Below are positions 1 through 12,500 of a stretch of 64,000 nt of DNA, one piece after another. The stretch spans positions 99,621,792-99,685,791 of the forward strand of contig NC_089584.1 of NCBI RefSeq assembly GCF_019320115.1, read 5' to 3'. Position 1 is the first letter of the stretch; each line of letters begins with the position of its first letter. The notes under the pieces were generated by a model. The model saw only the letters and a program-made list of their open reading frames with translations. It was not told where the DNA came from and made no database searches. The stretch is from Miscanthus floridulus. Taxonomy: Eukaryota > Streptophyta > Magnoliopsida > Poales > Poaceae. Made by a program: the position numbers and the translations under genes.

Positions 1-2972
1 CACCTCCCCCTCCTCCGCCGCCCGGGCCGCCTCCTCTACGCGCTCATCGCCTCCCTCTCCCGCCCACCCGCCCGGCCCCCGCGTCTCTTCTCCTCGCGCC
101 GCCCTCCTCCCCAGCCCGTGCCCTCGCGCTTCTCTTCCCCGACTCCTCCGCCCACCTCTTCCCCTCCCTACCCTCCGTCGCCACCTCGTCTTCGCCCGCT
201 CACACCCCCGTCCCGTCACCACTCGCCGCCGCCGCCTGCTTCGCGCTCCTCCTCCCGTCCTCACACCTCCTCTTCCTCTCCGCGCATCCGTCCCCTTGCT
301 CCCCCTCTGTCCACCTCCGCGCCTATTCCCTCGCGTCCGCGCCCGCTTTCCCGCGCTTTGCGCCCGCCTCGCTCTCCTTCAAGCGACATGCCTCAGCCGC
401 AGGCCTGCCGCTCCAGGGCCTACCCTTCGGCCTCGGCGTCCGCCTGGCCGGCGGGGTCAACGCCGTCGCGCTGCTCTCCCTGTCCGCCGGCCAGATCTGG
501 GTGCTCGCTCCGAAGCTGGCCGCGGACGGCCGGACGGTGGAGCTGCACAAGTGCGCGGTCGTCGAGCTCGAGCCGGCGCGGCCCGTGTACGCGATGGAAG
601 TCGCAATGGGAAGGCTGCTGCTCGGGGAGGCTGGTGGCTTGCGCGTCTTCCCGCTGCGAGGTTTGATGAAGGGTGGAAAGGAGAGGGAGGGGAAGAAGGA
701 AGTTTCTGTGGCAGTAGGAAGGAAGGGCTACCACAAGAAGAACGGGATGCTGAATGGCTTAGTTGTGCCAGTTAAGCGTGTTAGCTATGGGGGCAGTGGT
801 GAAGGCGACGTTGTTTCCACTTGTGAGTACTTCACACCTTCTTGTTTTGATCTATTCTGTGATCCTTGGTATTATAATGTGAAATAAATAGACACTGCAG
901 CACGGCAGGATTGGATTTCTGTTTGTAATGCGGGTTTGAAGGATCTAAGCTAGGCATAGATGTGCAGGGGTGCAACTTTTGGTTAAGCTAGGCATAAATG
1001 TGCTAACCTCTTTTTGAGTGTAAACAAGGGGCGCTACCTTGGGGGCGTACCCAGTGCAGAGAGCTCCTGCTTTGTGCGGGGTCTGGGGAAGGGTGTCAGT
1101 GGCAAGCCTTACCCTCGTCTGTGCAATGTGAGGAGACCGCGACTCGAACCCGGGACCTTCCGGTCACAGGCGGTAAGACTCTACCGCTTGCACCAGGCCC
1201 GCCCTTCGCCAGACCCTGCGCGTGGTCTGGGGAAGGGCGCTACCTTGCTTAGGACTTTTATATCGGTGGCCTACTACCCTAGCTGTTCGTGCGTATCAAA
1301 CAGCAAATTGACAATAACTGATAGGTTCATGAAAGACAAAATACAAACTATGCAATGGTATTTTAGTATTTTACTTCTACATTTCTTGTGTTTGTAGTTA
1401 CCTGAACATGTCTGTCTCATGCCTACTTATTAGAGATTTGAGTGGTAAGCAACCAGTTTTGTTGAGTTCGATGATAATTAGCATAGTCGGTCTATCCTAT
1501 TGCAATATATTGCTGTCCATGCAGAGATAGTGATCATATGCGTTTTGTCGAAGTTAGTTATATATTGATATTGCTATCCTCATAATGATAAGAGGAAATA
1601 GAGCAAGGCAAAGTTGTGTCCAGACCTCTTGGTGCTGTGTATGAAAAATAGGAATAAAATTATTGCAATGGACGAAGCATATCCAGCGTTCAATCTTCAT
1701 TAGTGATATAAATAGACTCTAGCCTCTCAAAGGACTACATTCTTCAGGGAATGCTTTGTGTGGGATTGATCGCTGTGATCCAACCATGTCAACCGTACAT
1801 GATTCTTTGATAAATTGTACAGGTTATATTGATACTAAAGTAGAGGTATATTACTACTGGATATAGGTGTGTCGTAGAATCTACTCAGAAGTCATAATCA
1901 ACTAATCTGTGGTCCAAAATTATGCTTTTCAGGTAAGCTCACAACTCTGAGGGTAAAACAGAGTTCAGGAAGCTATTGCTCTTTTTTGTTGGCATTTCAA
2001 AATGATGATCACAAGTCAGAAGGCAGCATGGAATTGCTGAAATCAGTGAAAGCTGTTTCGATCCATCCTCTTTCCAAGAACAAGTTTTTGGTACTGGATT
2101 CATCTGGAGTGTTGCATGTCTTCAGTCTTTCAACAACAGAAATGGGCTCAGGAGCTGCCAGCAAGCAATATTCTGAAAATATCCATACATATCGCTTGGA
2201 TTATCCCATGAAAGTGCAATTTTCTGCTGTCTTTTCAGTTACCTCTATAAGTGAGTTCTTGTTCTGAATTTGCTGTCTTATTTCACATTATGGTTTACTT
2301 CATTAATAAATATGTTCAGAGTGTTTGTGCAGAGACACAATTTTTTTGGGTTTCAGATGGTGGACATACTGTACATGTAATGTCAGCGGTTGAGACTGAA
2401 TCCCCCAACGGTGACAATGGAGACGTTCCCGGAGAAAGAGAGTTAGCAACTATCAAGCTTTCAGGTTGTGGCATTCGCCTAGTTCTTCAATCATACATCT
2501 TATCTTTCAAATATCTTATTCTTAGCTTAATCTGACCACAAATTATAAATTTACGTGATGTATAAGTGAAATTTGCCTGGCTGTGCATTGTTTTACTTTT
2601 CGTTTGGCTCATGCTAACCTGTTAAATAAAATCAACTGTCAGTTCACCGATGTTTTCCATTTGCTGTTGCTCTCATTTTTCAGGTTAATTTTATCGTATA
2701 ACATGTACACCATAATGACCTTGCCTCAGTTGAACCTAATTATGTCTTGTGCAGCTATTGAAGCAATCTTTACAAGCGAAAGAGTTCAGGACATTGTATC
2801 TATCTCCAAGGATTCAGTCCTTATCCTTGGTCAAGGTGAGAGGAGTTCGTGACATATTCTAGACTGCCAGACATGTCGTGGTCATCTAGATATGCTTTCT
2901 TAGCTTTGTTTTGAAATTTTCCTAACTTGATATTATGTCCCAGGCAACATGTTTCTGTATGGAACTTCTTGA
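1..2972 (+). CDS. Conserved plant protein of unknown function, 3' part, five exons
   Basis: Exons read as 1-822, 1933-2250, 2357-2464, 2755-2835 and 2944-2972, with GT donors at 823, 2251, 2465 and 2836 and AG acceptors before each following exon; phases match at every junction and the frame ends with TGA at 2970-2972. The 5' end is outside the window. Exon 1 is very GC-rich and encodes GLPFGLGVRLAGGVNAVALL, then SAGQIWVLAPKL, a blade-like pattern; exon 2 gives SIHPLSKNKFLVLDSSGVLH, like a WD/beta-propeller strand; the C-terminus is ILGQGNMFLYGTS. I recognise it as a plant-conserved type but not as a named family, and a propeller fold is inference. Near 60-90 the plausible reading frame changes from frame 1 (GRLLYALIASL) to frame 3, so a short indel or sequence error is possible. 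It converges on the symplekin gene. Confidence 0.7.
1020..1200 (-). mobile_element. tRNA-derived SINE in intron 1 of the first gene
   Basis: Read on the minus strand from 1200, the element starts GGGCCTGGTGCAAGCGGTAG (A-box-like) and carries a B-box-like GGTTCGAGTC about 50 bp further on. A non-tRNA body follows to about 1020. The two internal RNA polymerase III boxes at SINE spacing, in an intron, support a short interspersed element of the type common in grass introns. A short partial second copy (gggaagggcgctaccttg) lies at about 1226-1245. I could not define target-site duplications with confidence. Confidence 0.6.
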
Positions 2973-4085
2973 ATTTGGTTGTTTATCATGTGTGGTAAGT
3001 ATAATCAAATCACAATTTTTGCATGTTACTATTCTTACAATAATTGCTTCAGCATACACCCTCAGGTTTCATTTGATATCAGGTGGATACATCACTGTTC
3101 TTTAGGGCATGGTTCAAGAATTTGCAGCTTTGGATGGGGTTTTGGCTAAAGACAGGATGGGTTAGTTCATTAATAATCAACTGATTTAAATTTCTCTACT
3201 TCTGTTACCATTGTAATTTGTTGCCTTCTAATGCTTCCTCCATTACCTGAACTGAAGTTTTGGTGATTTTGAAGATGAACTTATCCACCTGTCCTTGAAG
3301 TCGTGAGCTTTACTATATTTATTAATCACAGTAAGCAGATGAAAAGCTCATGTCTTCCACAGAGGACAGCAAGAATCGGAAGGTGCATGATTCTCTACCT
3401 TGTATACTGGTTTACTACTACATATTTCTGCAACTTTGCAAACTTGCAGTGCCATATTTCTGCTCACCTCATGGAAACTTTTGAGCAGGCGATGCCAGAT
3501 TATGGACAGACCATGCCGTAATGGCCCAATTGCTCTGCATGCGTATTTTACATGCAAAGACTGGCACAATTCTTGTTGATATGACTTGGAGAAGAGCAAT
3601 GCTGCAAAATCTATTCCCAGACTCAGTTGCTGAGGAAAGTGGATCATGAGGCCGTTCAGCTATGGAATTATACATCTGGTGCTAGTGTAATTCAGAGACT
3701 GGACTTGCGGTGTCGTGGAGTTGAGGATTGGGCATGCTACTGTAGGGGACCTCGGAAAAGGAATAATGTAGTACTCCTGTAAGAGCTAAGATCAGGCTTT
3801 CGCTAGATGGAATGCTGGAAGGCGCGACCTTGAGCCATTCGTCTTATCATTTGTTTTTTTATTGCTGCTTGTGTGATTCCACTATACCGGCATACCCAAA
3901 TCTCCAACAGTGCAACCCAAACGCAAAATAGGTGGTTCACATTATTTTGCATATATAAAAACATGCTCTAACAGAAGATCCAGACAAATGGTCCATTTTG
4001 CATCCGAGGCCAGCCAGAACGTAAAAAAGCGTCGTTGAGGAGAGACGACGCAAAAATCTTGCACCCGTAGTGGTGGGCCTACGGA
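2973..4085. other. Downstream region of first gene, no clear coding
   Basis: About 1.1 kb after the stop codon with no ORF I can tie to a family. Short splice-like sites and transcript-like sequence between 3090 and 3850 could be a long or spliced 3' UTR. From about 3890 to 4060 the sequence looks like the end of a Tourist/Harbinger-type repeat (phrases such as catgctctaacagaagatc), but I could not pair it with a second end. Confidence 0.3.
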
Positions 4086-4089
4086 CGGG

Positions 4090-4650
4090 ATGATGGCGAG
4101 GACCGTGGCGGGGCGCTACCGGCTTGGCGAGGCAAGCCCGCGGTGGGGAGCGGCCGGCCTCGTGCCCCCGTCCAGCAGCCCTAACTCCCCCTCCCCCGCC
4201 TCCGCCTCATGGGCTGCGGGGCCCACCCTCGCCGTGCAGCTCGGCGACATCCTCGACCGCGGCGGGGACGAGCTCCGCCTCCTCTACCTCCTCCGTCGCC
4301 TCGCGCTCTCCGTCGAGGCCCGCGGCAGCGCGTTCCTCCCCATCCTCGGTAACCGCGAGGTCCTGAATGTCTCCGGCGGCTTCCGCTTCGCCATGCTGCA
4401 GGGCCTCCAGGAGTTCTCCGCCTGGGCCGGGTGGTACTGCATGGGGCCAGTCCGACGCCGGCAGATGAACGAGCCACCACGGGCGGCGGCCGAGCTCGCT
4501 GGCGCGGGGCAGCATGCGGTGGAGGACGTACAGGGCAGCGCGCGGCCAGGCTCGTCGCCGCAAGAGGCGCGGGGCCAGTCTCGCCGGCGGAGGGAGAAAT
4601 TTTTGGGTTCACTGTTGGAGAAAGGAAATTTTGGGTGGGTGACCCAGTGA
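4090..4650 (+). pseudogene. Fragment of a Shewanella-like/calcineurin-like phosphatase gene
   Basis: A single GC-rich open frame contains VQLGDILDRGGDELRLLYLL, the GDxxDRG metal-binding motif of PPP-type phosphatases, followed after about 40 residues by LGNREVLNVSGGFRFA. In the family the second motif is GNHE; here His is replaced by Arg, which removes a metal-ligand/acid residue. The order and spacing (GDILDRG, then GNHE, then a D/NFRFA segment) match plant Shewanella-like protein phosphatases, which are chloroplast enzymes. The upstream GDxHG block and all sequence after about residue 118 are missing or unrelated. The fragment lies between two genes with no intron and reads as a captured or decayed piece, possibly Pack-type transposon cargo; no terminal inverted repeats could be proven. 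Confidence 0.55.
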
Positions 4651-6544
4651 CTGTGTGTGACCCAATCCTTAGAATGGGTCCTGTGTTTGGATTTGGCCTT
4701 TTGGAGATAGTCTTAGTTGTGCAATCCGGTAGTTTCATTCTTTAATTCTTGTTGAGCCTGCTGCTTGCCACCTCGGGGTTTAGAGCATCTCTGGAAGTAC
4801 TGACAACACTTCGTATTTGTTTAACTGTCTTTCTCCATCGGTTCCCCAATAGCCTATATATCCGCTTTATTTTGTGGCCACAAATTACTTCTATCTTTCC
4901 AAAAATCAAGGTGGGAGTTCTATCTCCCCCTGTATCCTTTTTCTTGGCGTGTACACCGTTCTTTTCGCCCAACGTCGTTGCCCTCTTGCGCACCTCGCCT
5001 GGTGATGGTGTGCAGTGTGCTGCCCTGTAGGGACTAGGGAGCGAAGGAGGGAAGAAGAGGGAGGTGTCGTTTTGTCGCTGTGGCGAGATCCTCTAACGTC
5101 GCGTCCAGGCATCTGACCCTTCGCTGAGATCGAACGGTGACCGGCTCCACCAGGCTTCCATGCGCTGGGCCTTAGCCCAAGGCGCCACGATAGCTCACCA
5201 TGGCGATTTAGTCCTTTGCCTCCGCCGCCGTCTTCCTTATTGCCGTGCCACCTAGCGCTGGAGAAGGAACGCCATCGCCATGGAAGAGGAGAAGAAGACC
5301 TTTAGCCATCTCAAGTGACTGCAGCTCGTCGTCGTAGCTAGTACTTCCGCCACACCTGCTCTTTGGTTCGCCGCGCCCGCGCTTCCACATGCTGCACCCG
5401 CTCGTCGGGCCCGCGGCCTCGGCCCTCGCACCATGGAGCTCTCGCCTGCGACGTCCGCCCGTGCAGCTGCGTTGGCTACCGCTGCCCCTATGAGCCACAC
5501 CGGTCGCCTCCGATGCGGCGCCTAACCGCGGCCCCACGCCGGCCACTCGCACGTGTTGCCGCGGGCCCGCAACGGCCGCCACACTCGCCGCCTCTGGCTG
5601 GGGCCGGCGCCCGGCTGCAACGAGAACGACGGCGGCGAAGCCGCGAAGGCGAAGAAGGACCGAGCGTGGCATTTTGGGCTCAGGATTGAGATGGGCCGGC
5701 TACTATGCTCGTGCCGCTCGTGCGTCCTAGAGTTTGGCAAAGTCACGGTTGGATGAAAAACGGAGCTCAAGGACGCCTTCGAACATTAGATGCAATTATG
5801 CCCAGTAGATGTAGCTCGTGTAATGCTGATTATCTTACAAATAATGATCATTTGGGTCGTTACAAACTCCAACGAGAAACCTATTGGAATATGAAATCAA
5901 AGAAATAGACATGATGCATTGACCCGATCTAAAATACTTTTCTTGATTAGGGGCTCATGGCGGGAAATTACTGACGGCAGAAATGATGACCAAACAAATG
6001 GAAGCAGATGTGTTCGCTAACACTAGCAGCAAAACTCAATTATTAACTAATGTACACAGACAAATTGTTACAACAATGGTTAGAGTAAATTAGTCTAATG
6101 CCTGCTCCCAATGAAAGGAATGCAGCAGCTGTAATCTGACTTCCTCGTTGGAAAACAATGAAGATGGGGTAATTCCGACTTTCCTGTAAACAGCCTTCTC
6201 CGTCCTTTTTATCTGCAAGGGCCAGACTCCCAGAACCACGACGACTACATATTGCCACAATAGTAAAGCTACTATAAAAGTTGGATGACTTCCGTTCCAC
6301 TGGAGCAAAATCTCCAATCTCCAGGACACAAACAGGACCTCACGCCATACAATCACCTCGGTGGCTCCTGTCAACATCTCCCATTCTCCATGCGGAGTTG
6401 CTTATAACCAGTCATTGCAAAATAGTACACATCAGAGGGGCAGCAATCTTCATTGATGATCCGTCTGTTCTGCGCACTATTGTCTACGAAGATCTGTATG
6501 TGCATTGACCTTTCTTGCGTCTGATGGCTTCCACAACATTATAT
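4651..6544. other. Intergenic region between convergent genes
   Basis: No gene could be supported. Positions 4650-4950 look like ordinary transposon or UTR-like sequence. Positions 5200-5700 are GC-rich with overlapping open frames on both strands and no recognisable domain, so another captured exon fragment is possible. Positions 5700-6540 are AT-richer and may hold the symplekin 3' UTR and polyadenylation region, which on the minus strand would lie just left of 6545. Confidence 0.3.
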
Positions 6545-9500
6545 TCACATCAGGGTTGCACCAGGAAGAGAGGTGGTTGCATCCGCTGTTTGTAATGTAG
6601 CAGGCACAAACGTCATTGGTGCCTGCTGTGGTTCACTAAGAAAACCCAGAATGTTCAAAATCTGTCTGCAATTATGAGAAACACCAGAAATAAAAACACA
6701 AAGAATGCAACAAGCCAACAACTATGATACTATTGATCACTTCATTGATGGAATACTGAGATGACTAAAAAACCGAGTAAAAGTTACATATCTGAATGAA
6801 CATGACACGGTTTGAAACCATTAGGGCACATGATATGAAGTTGGCACTCACAGTACAACATGTGTAAAACTCGATGTGATCTTTGCTACCACTTTGAATT
6901 GTTTCTTGCAATGAAAATTAGGAGTTGATTTTATATTTGTGTGCTTAAACCAAAGAATGATATTTGCATAAAAAATAGAAGGCCATCATAGATTCCAGAC
7001 CTTAGAAAGGAGATGAATCCTTGGATGCTAGTCCAAGCACAAATACTCACATCAAAGGATCTCTTTAAGGGTCTTGATTTATCATAAGCAGCCCCTGCCC
7101 CACCCCACCCCCACCCCGAACTTGCATTTTCAGCAATTTTACACAGCAAACCAATAAAAATAAAGAAACCGACAATAGTGTGGGTGACTCAGTTTATAGC
7201 AACTTAACTGGAGGCTTAAGTATCTCAAGCCATCAAAAGGGTGGGTGTATGAAAATTTGAGAAGCTTGTAACACTAATACAAATATTGCGAAGGTACCTG
7301 GGCAAGGTGTTATGCATATTCCGCTGATTAACAAAGGAAGAAAGAGGTGTCCGAAGATTGGGATATTTATTCAACATAAACTCAAGTTGTGGTGGAGGTA
7401 GCTACATGTAGCAGCATGAATGGATATCAGTAAAACTGAATAATGGATATACATGAATGTTTCAGTTGCATAACAAGGGATACCTGTAATAAGACATCAA
7501 AAGAACGTGGCTGAGTTTGGAATGACAATTTTAAAAACCCAACCCATAGCTTTGGCATTTTCCATATCTGCAGCAAGAAAAATAAATCCAAAGGCTCAGA
7601 ACTCAATTAGTCAAAACAGAAAACCTACTTAATGGCCTTCCTCCTCAGTTTCTTTGCGATCTTAAGTTACAAGAATAGTTTGTTTTGTGTGTGTACCCAA
7701 AAAGAATTTCAAACTACATGCTATATCAGCACGCATCAATGATAACAAATCTGCTAAACAAGGCACAATGGCTATATTAGGTTTCTAACAAGTTGCATAT
7801 ATAAAAAAGTGAACTACACACGAAATGAGGTAGAACACTCCAATGGTAGCGTATATATCTGTTAACCTAGCTGCTTTCGCTAGGTAAAAATATAGTGACA
7901 GAAACAACTTTATGAGATTTTGGTTAAGCTTTGTTACACCACATGAGTTAGAACAGTTGAATGGTATCGTATATAAATGTCAACCTAGCTTCTTTCACTA
8001 GGTAAGAATATAGCAACACAAACAACTTAAAGAATATACCTACAGAAACAACTTTATGGGATTTTTGTTAAGCTTTGATATAGCATGGATTATTGTTTGC
8101 CCAATCAATAACAGCATAGGAAATTAAACAGGTCCTAAAATAAAGTACGACTGCATGATACACTAGAAATTTTTAGACCTGTTTATTGACGAGCCTGGAG
8201 AGTATTCCCATGACAAAATCAACCTGAATAAGTAACAATGGTCAGATGAGCGAAAATCTGAAAAACAATGTTAGTTTCTGAAACAAAACTATTGTCTTTG
8301 TAAACAATATAGAGGAAAAGGTTTATTACAATTATATGCATCTGATTAGCAAGTGTATATGTACAAATAGGTTGGTTGGCAAGTTACCGTTTAGATATAA
8401 TAGTATATTTAAGAGTGTACACACTGATTACAAAAGGAATAGATGATCAAGCTTTTTACCAACAAATATGAACAGATAAAATTCGTTGTGTATAACTCAA
8501 ATAAAATCAGCATACCAAAGCAGGGAAAGCATCAAGCGCTTGAATAACTGTTCTCATAAAAAGAAGAGGAATTGGTATTCTGTCAACCTGCAAGACAGTT
8601 CAAATTATTAGGCAAGATGAAAAAAAAAAAGACGCACAAAACTCCAATTGCAGCGGTAATGTAAGTACCAATTGATTGAGTGACTTCTCCAAAACCTGCT
8701 GAGTAAATACCGTACGTTGCTCAAAGCAAGCCGTGCAAGCATCCGTGACCTGAAATGAGTCTCCATCAGCAGCTGAAGAAATTCATGCAATAAATAAAAA
8801 CACATGGCACACATTTAAACAAATCCATGAGGATGCATTTGGGTACAAAATCTGGAATTCAAAAAATGTTCCAAAAATATATATGTTTCTCTTGAGAACT
8901 CAATTATTTTGGGAGGCTAGTGCAACATACAAGGTACTCAGGGGCCATGTTAATTGTGTATAGCATGTCAGAATATTATGGAGATGATATTAAAGACAAC
9001 TATAGTAAATGACATTACCTTCTTTAGGGCAACTTTATCTTTTTCAGGGTTAATATCATGAATTGCGATCAGAACTTCAGCAGGAGTCAATGCTGGACCA
9101 GTATGAGCAGTTCCCTGTCCAATGTAAAAATAAAAAAGATTAGAGAAAAAACTTATCACTTGCTTAAAAAAATAGATTGTGTGTGCATCCTTTTACAACA
9201 AAACACGGGCATCATTGTGTCGACCATAAAAATAAATAGTCATGCTGAAAACATAAATAAGGTGCATCAGATCAGCACTGAAACAGAGAGTCTGATCATA
9301 CTTCAACGATTCACCCCCATAAAATCTAAAGCTCAGACAGGTCTTTGTTCTGAGATAAACGGGGAGGGGGGGTCATAATGCCTATCAACGGAGTGCAATA
9401 AGCACAGTAAAATCACCTGCAATATCCGAGCAAGTGCGTCTTGGAATCTCTCAAGCGGGAGATCAACTAGCCTAGGAAATATAGGCAATACCTGAGAGCC

Positions 9501-12500
9501 AGTATAATAAGAGAAAATGTTAAGTGCAATATAAGGACTTGTCAATTATATCATTATGCAAAAAAGATTGAAATCTATAGTAATGAGAACCGAAGAAAAA
9601 AATGCATGATAAACATAAAATAATTGCATTTGTTAAGAATCACAGTTTGAAATATTCAACAAAGAAATTGCAATAAGATTAAGATCAGTAATGATTTCTC
9701 AAAATGGCCTGGAACATACTTTTATTTTATCATGTGCATGTTAATTTGCCACTCAATACTGCCGTCTAACTTTTAAATAAATTTACATTTATCACAATTT
9801 AAATAACCCAAAGTCACTATCAAACAGGGAAGTGATCAATGCTGGAGAAATACTATTTGAAGCATGTACCTCCTCCTTTGGAAATGAAGGCAGTAAGGGG
9901 ATGAGAATAGATGCATCCTGCCAGATAAAGTCAAAAGATTCAGCAAACACATTAAATAACAAATAGTAAACATGTTACAAGTGCGAGCAGGTAAATACGA
10001 AGCAGTACACAGCACAAGCAGAATTTATGCATACCTTCAGCTTGGTATTATATAATTGTTTAACAGCAGCAACTAGGTCAGCTGAAGGATTTGAATCTTC
10101 GGTCAATGTTTGCAGTGTCTTTAAAATGAGAAAACAAGCAATAAGTTTATGGAACCTATTTGTACTTCCTCCATCCCAAGTCACTATTTTAAATTTGACC
10201 AAATGAAAATAGCACCAATATTTATGACATCAAATTAATATCACTAGATACATCATGAAATAGTTAAGACTTAGGGTGATTCTAGGAATTGATTTATTTT
10301 GGGATGGAGGAAGTATTGAATAATTAATAAAGAGAAGCCAGAAACCAAATGGTATTTTGGGATGGAGGAAGTATTGAATAATTAATAAAGAGAAGCCAGA
10401 AACCAAATGGTACCAAGGTAATAAGATGTTCACTGCCTTCAGGTGGATTATGAATTATGTTCAGCATCTCAGGACATGAGGGCCCCAGATTTCTTATAAG
10501 ATTGGGCATATGCCAATGGATACACTGCATAAATTTGCACCATGATGAGCAGTCAGTAACGTATTAACTAGTCAATATTTAGAAACCTACAGTGCAAAAA
10601 TAAAGGCAGCACCTGCTTGACAACTTTTGGAGACCTTCCATAAACATCGAACAGATGTTGAAGAAGACTAGGTCTCTGGAAGAAGAAAAAAATGCTTTTA
10701 CCACCACTCAAAAGGAAGACAGAAAAGAGCAAAGGTACTATTTTCATATGGATACCCTGGTGCAAAGTGCAAAGAACAAAGAAGTACGGCGTTTTGCCTC
10801 AGATACAGATACTGCTGACTGTTTTGGTGAAACCGATGATGTCTTGAATGGGTCATTTTCAGAAAACTCAGTATCTGGGATCTGGGAGCCACTAACTGAA
10901 GTTCCCTGACTGCCTACCTCAATCTGCTTTCATGAAAGACCATTCATCAGTGAAGAAAACAAAATACAGCAACTATTGTGAATAATCTACACTCTTAAGA
11001 CACCATAAAGAATATTAGAACATTCTCCCTACACCATAAAGTAAAAGTCATAACACAACTACAGAAATTAGAGGAGAGCTGCAAATAATTAAGTTCTAAG
11101 AAACCCAACCCCTATTCTACACTGCTAGATGGCAAAACAAGTCAGGTACTGCCATCTAATGCAATAGATGCTCAGTAAACAATCAAGAGACTAGAGGTTC
11201 CATAACCAAGTGACAAGCTCAATGTCCCATCAATTAGTACAAGACTACAAGTTTCTTCTTAACCAAAAGTCCAAAACAACTAAAGTAAGCTGAACTTTCA
11301 ACGATCCCATACATCAGTTTTATATACTCCTTGGTTTTAACCAAAAACCATGCTACAGAAAACGTGTATGATAGTTTCTCAAATTAAAATTCAAATACAA
11401 ATGCATAAGAAAAGCGCTTCAGGTAGATTCACATCCATATTTCACTTTAAAGTGAAATACAACGTCAAAGGGAACATAAACTACAATTTCAAGAAGAAAT
11501 TCCAATACATTTGCTGAATTCTAATAAGGTATTTGAATAGTTAGGAATCTCTTTTTCATCCCCTAGCAGAAACTGACAAAGAAATGAGATCAACCGCAAA
11601 GAGTATCAAAGTAATTTAGAGTTACCTCAGCTGTAGATTCTTTCAAGGATTTCAAATTAATATCTGCGTCCACAGTATGCTCATTAGCAACTGCCACAAG
11701 ACTCTCTATGGCAAACTGCTCTATTTTTTCTGTTGCATATTTTAGATCATAGAGCCTTTTTGCAACCTACAAATAGAATGCATGTATCAGCATTACATAG
11801 CGTAGTATTATATCAGGTCAAAACAATGAAAAGATAAGGCAATGCTGCTCCCATACCAATCTAACTGCCTTTCCCCTGACTTCATCTTGAGAGTGGGCAG
11901 CACACTGCAAATTCACAACAGAAGGTAAGTGCAGCACAGACCAATGTACCAGCCACATAAAAAGAATTTGTACCATCAATCTGAACTATGGTTGATATTC
12001 TCATAAACTGGAAATTATAGTACAACAAAATGTGAGCCATGCATCCCACATGCCTGCACTTGAGGTTCATGGACATATTTACACAACAGAGAAATGAAGA
12101 TAACATAAGTAAACTCAAACATTGACAAGCAACTTAGAAAATTCTCTGATTATATTACTACCAGTGGAAAAGGAAACAAGCTAACCTTCAGAGCAATATC
12201 CAAGCAAACATGGCGAAGCGGAGGCCGACCCAAGATAAGGCTCCATACAGTTCCCAGGCCTTGGTTAACACGGTCCCCATCCCCATCCTTTAATTGTTGG
12301 CTGTTGTCTTCTGACATGCAAAGATCCTCCAGTAATCTAAACGAAGACTCAGGTAGATATGGTGCATCGCATAAAAGTTTGCTAAAAGACTTGTCTGAAG
12401 CAGGCAGTGAATCAATCAAGGACCTCGCCTAGAGACGAGAACAAAGGAGATGAAAAGATGTTTTGACTCTCAGAAAGAACATTAATAAGATATAGGGTTC

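Noticed and set aside
1140..1200. Possible tRNA gene
   Set aside because: A- and B-box-like motifs are present, but no cloverleaf, anticodon arm or acceptor pairing could be built, and the sequence continues as a SINE body.
5208..5770. GC-rich overlapping frames on both strands as a gene
   Set aside because: No domain, no splice signals and no consistent frame; R/A/P-rich frames arise by chance in GC-rich DNA.
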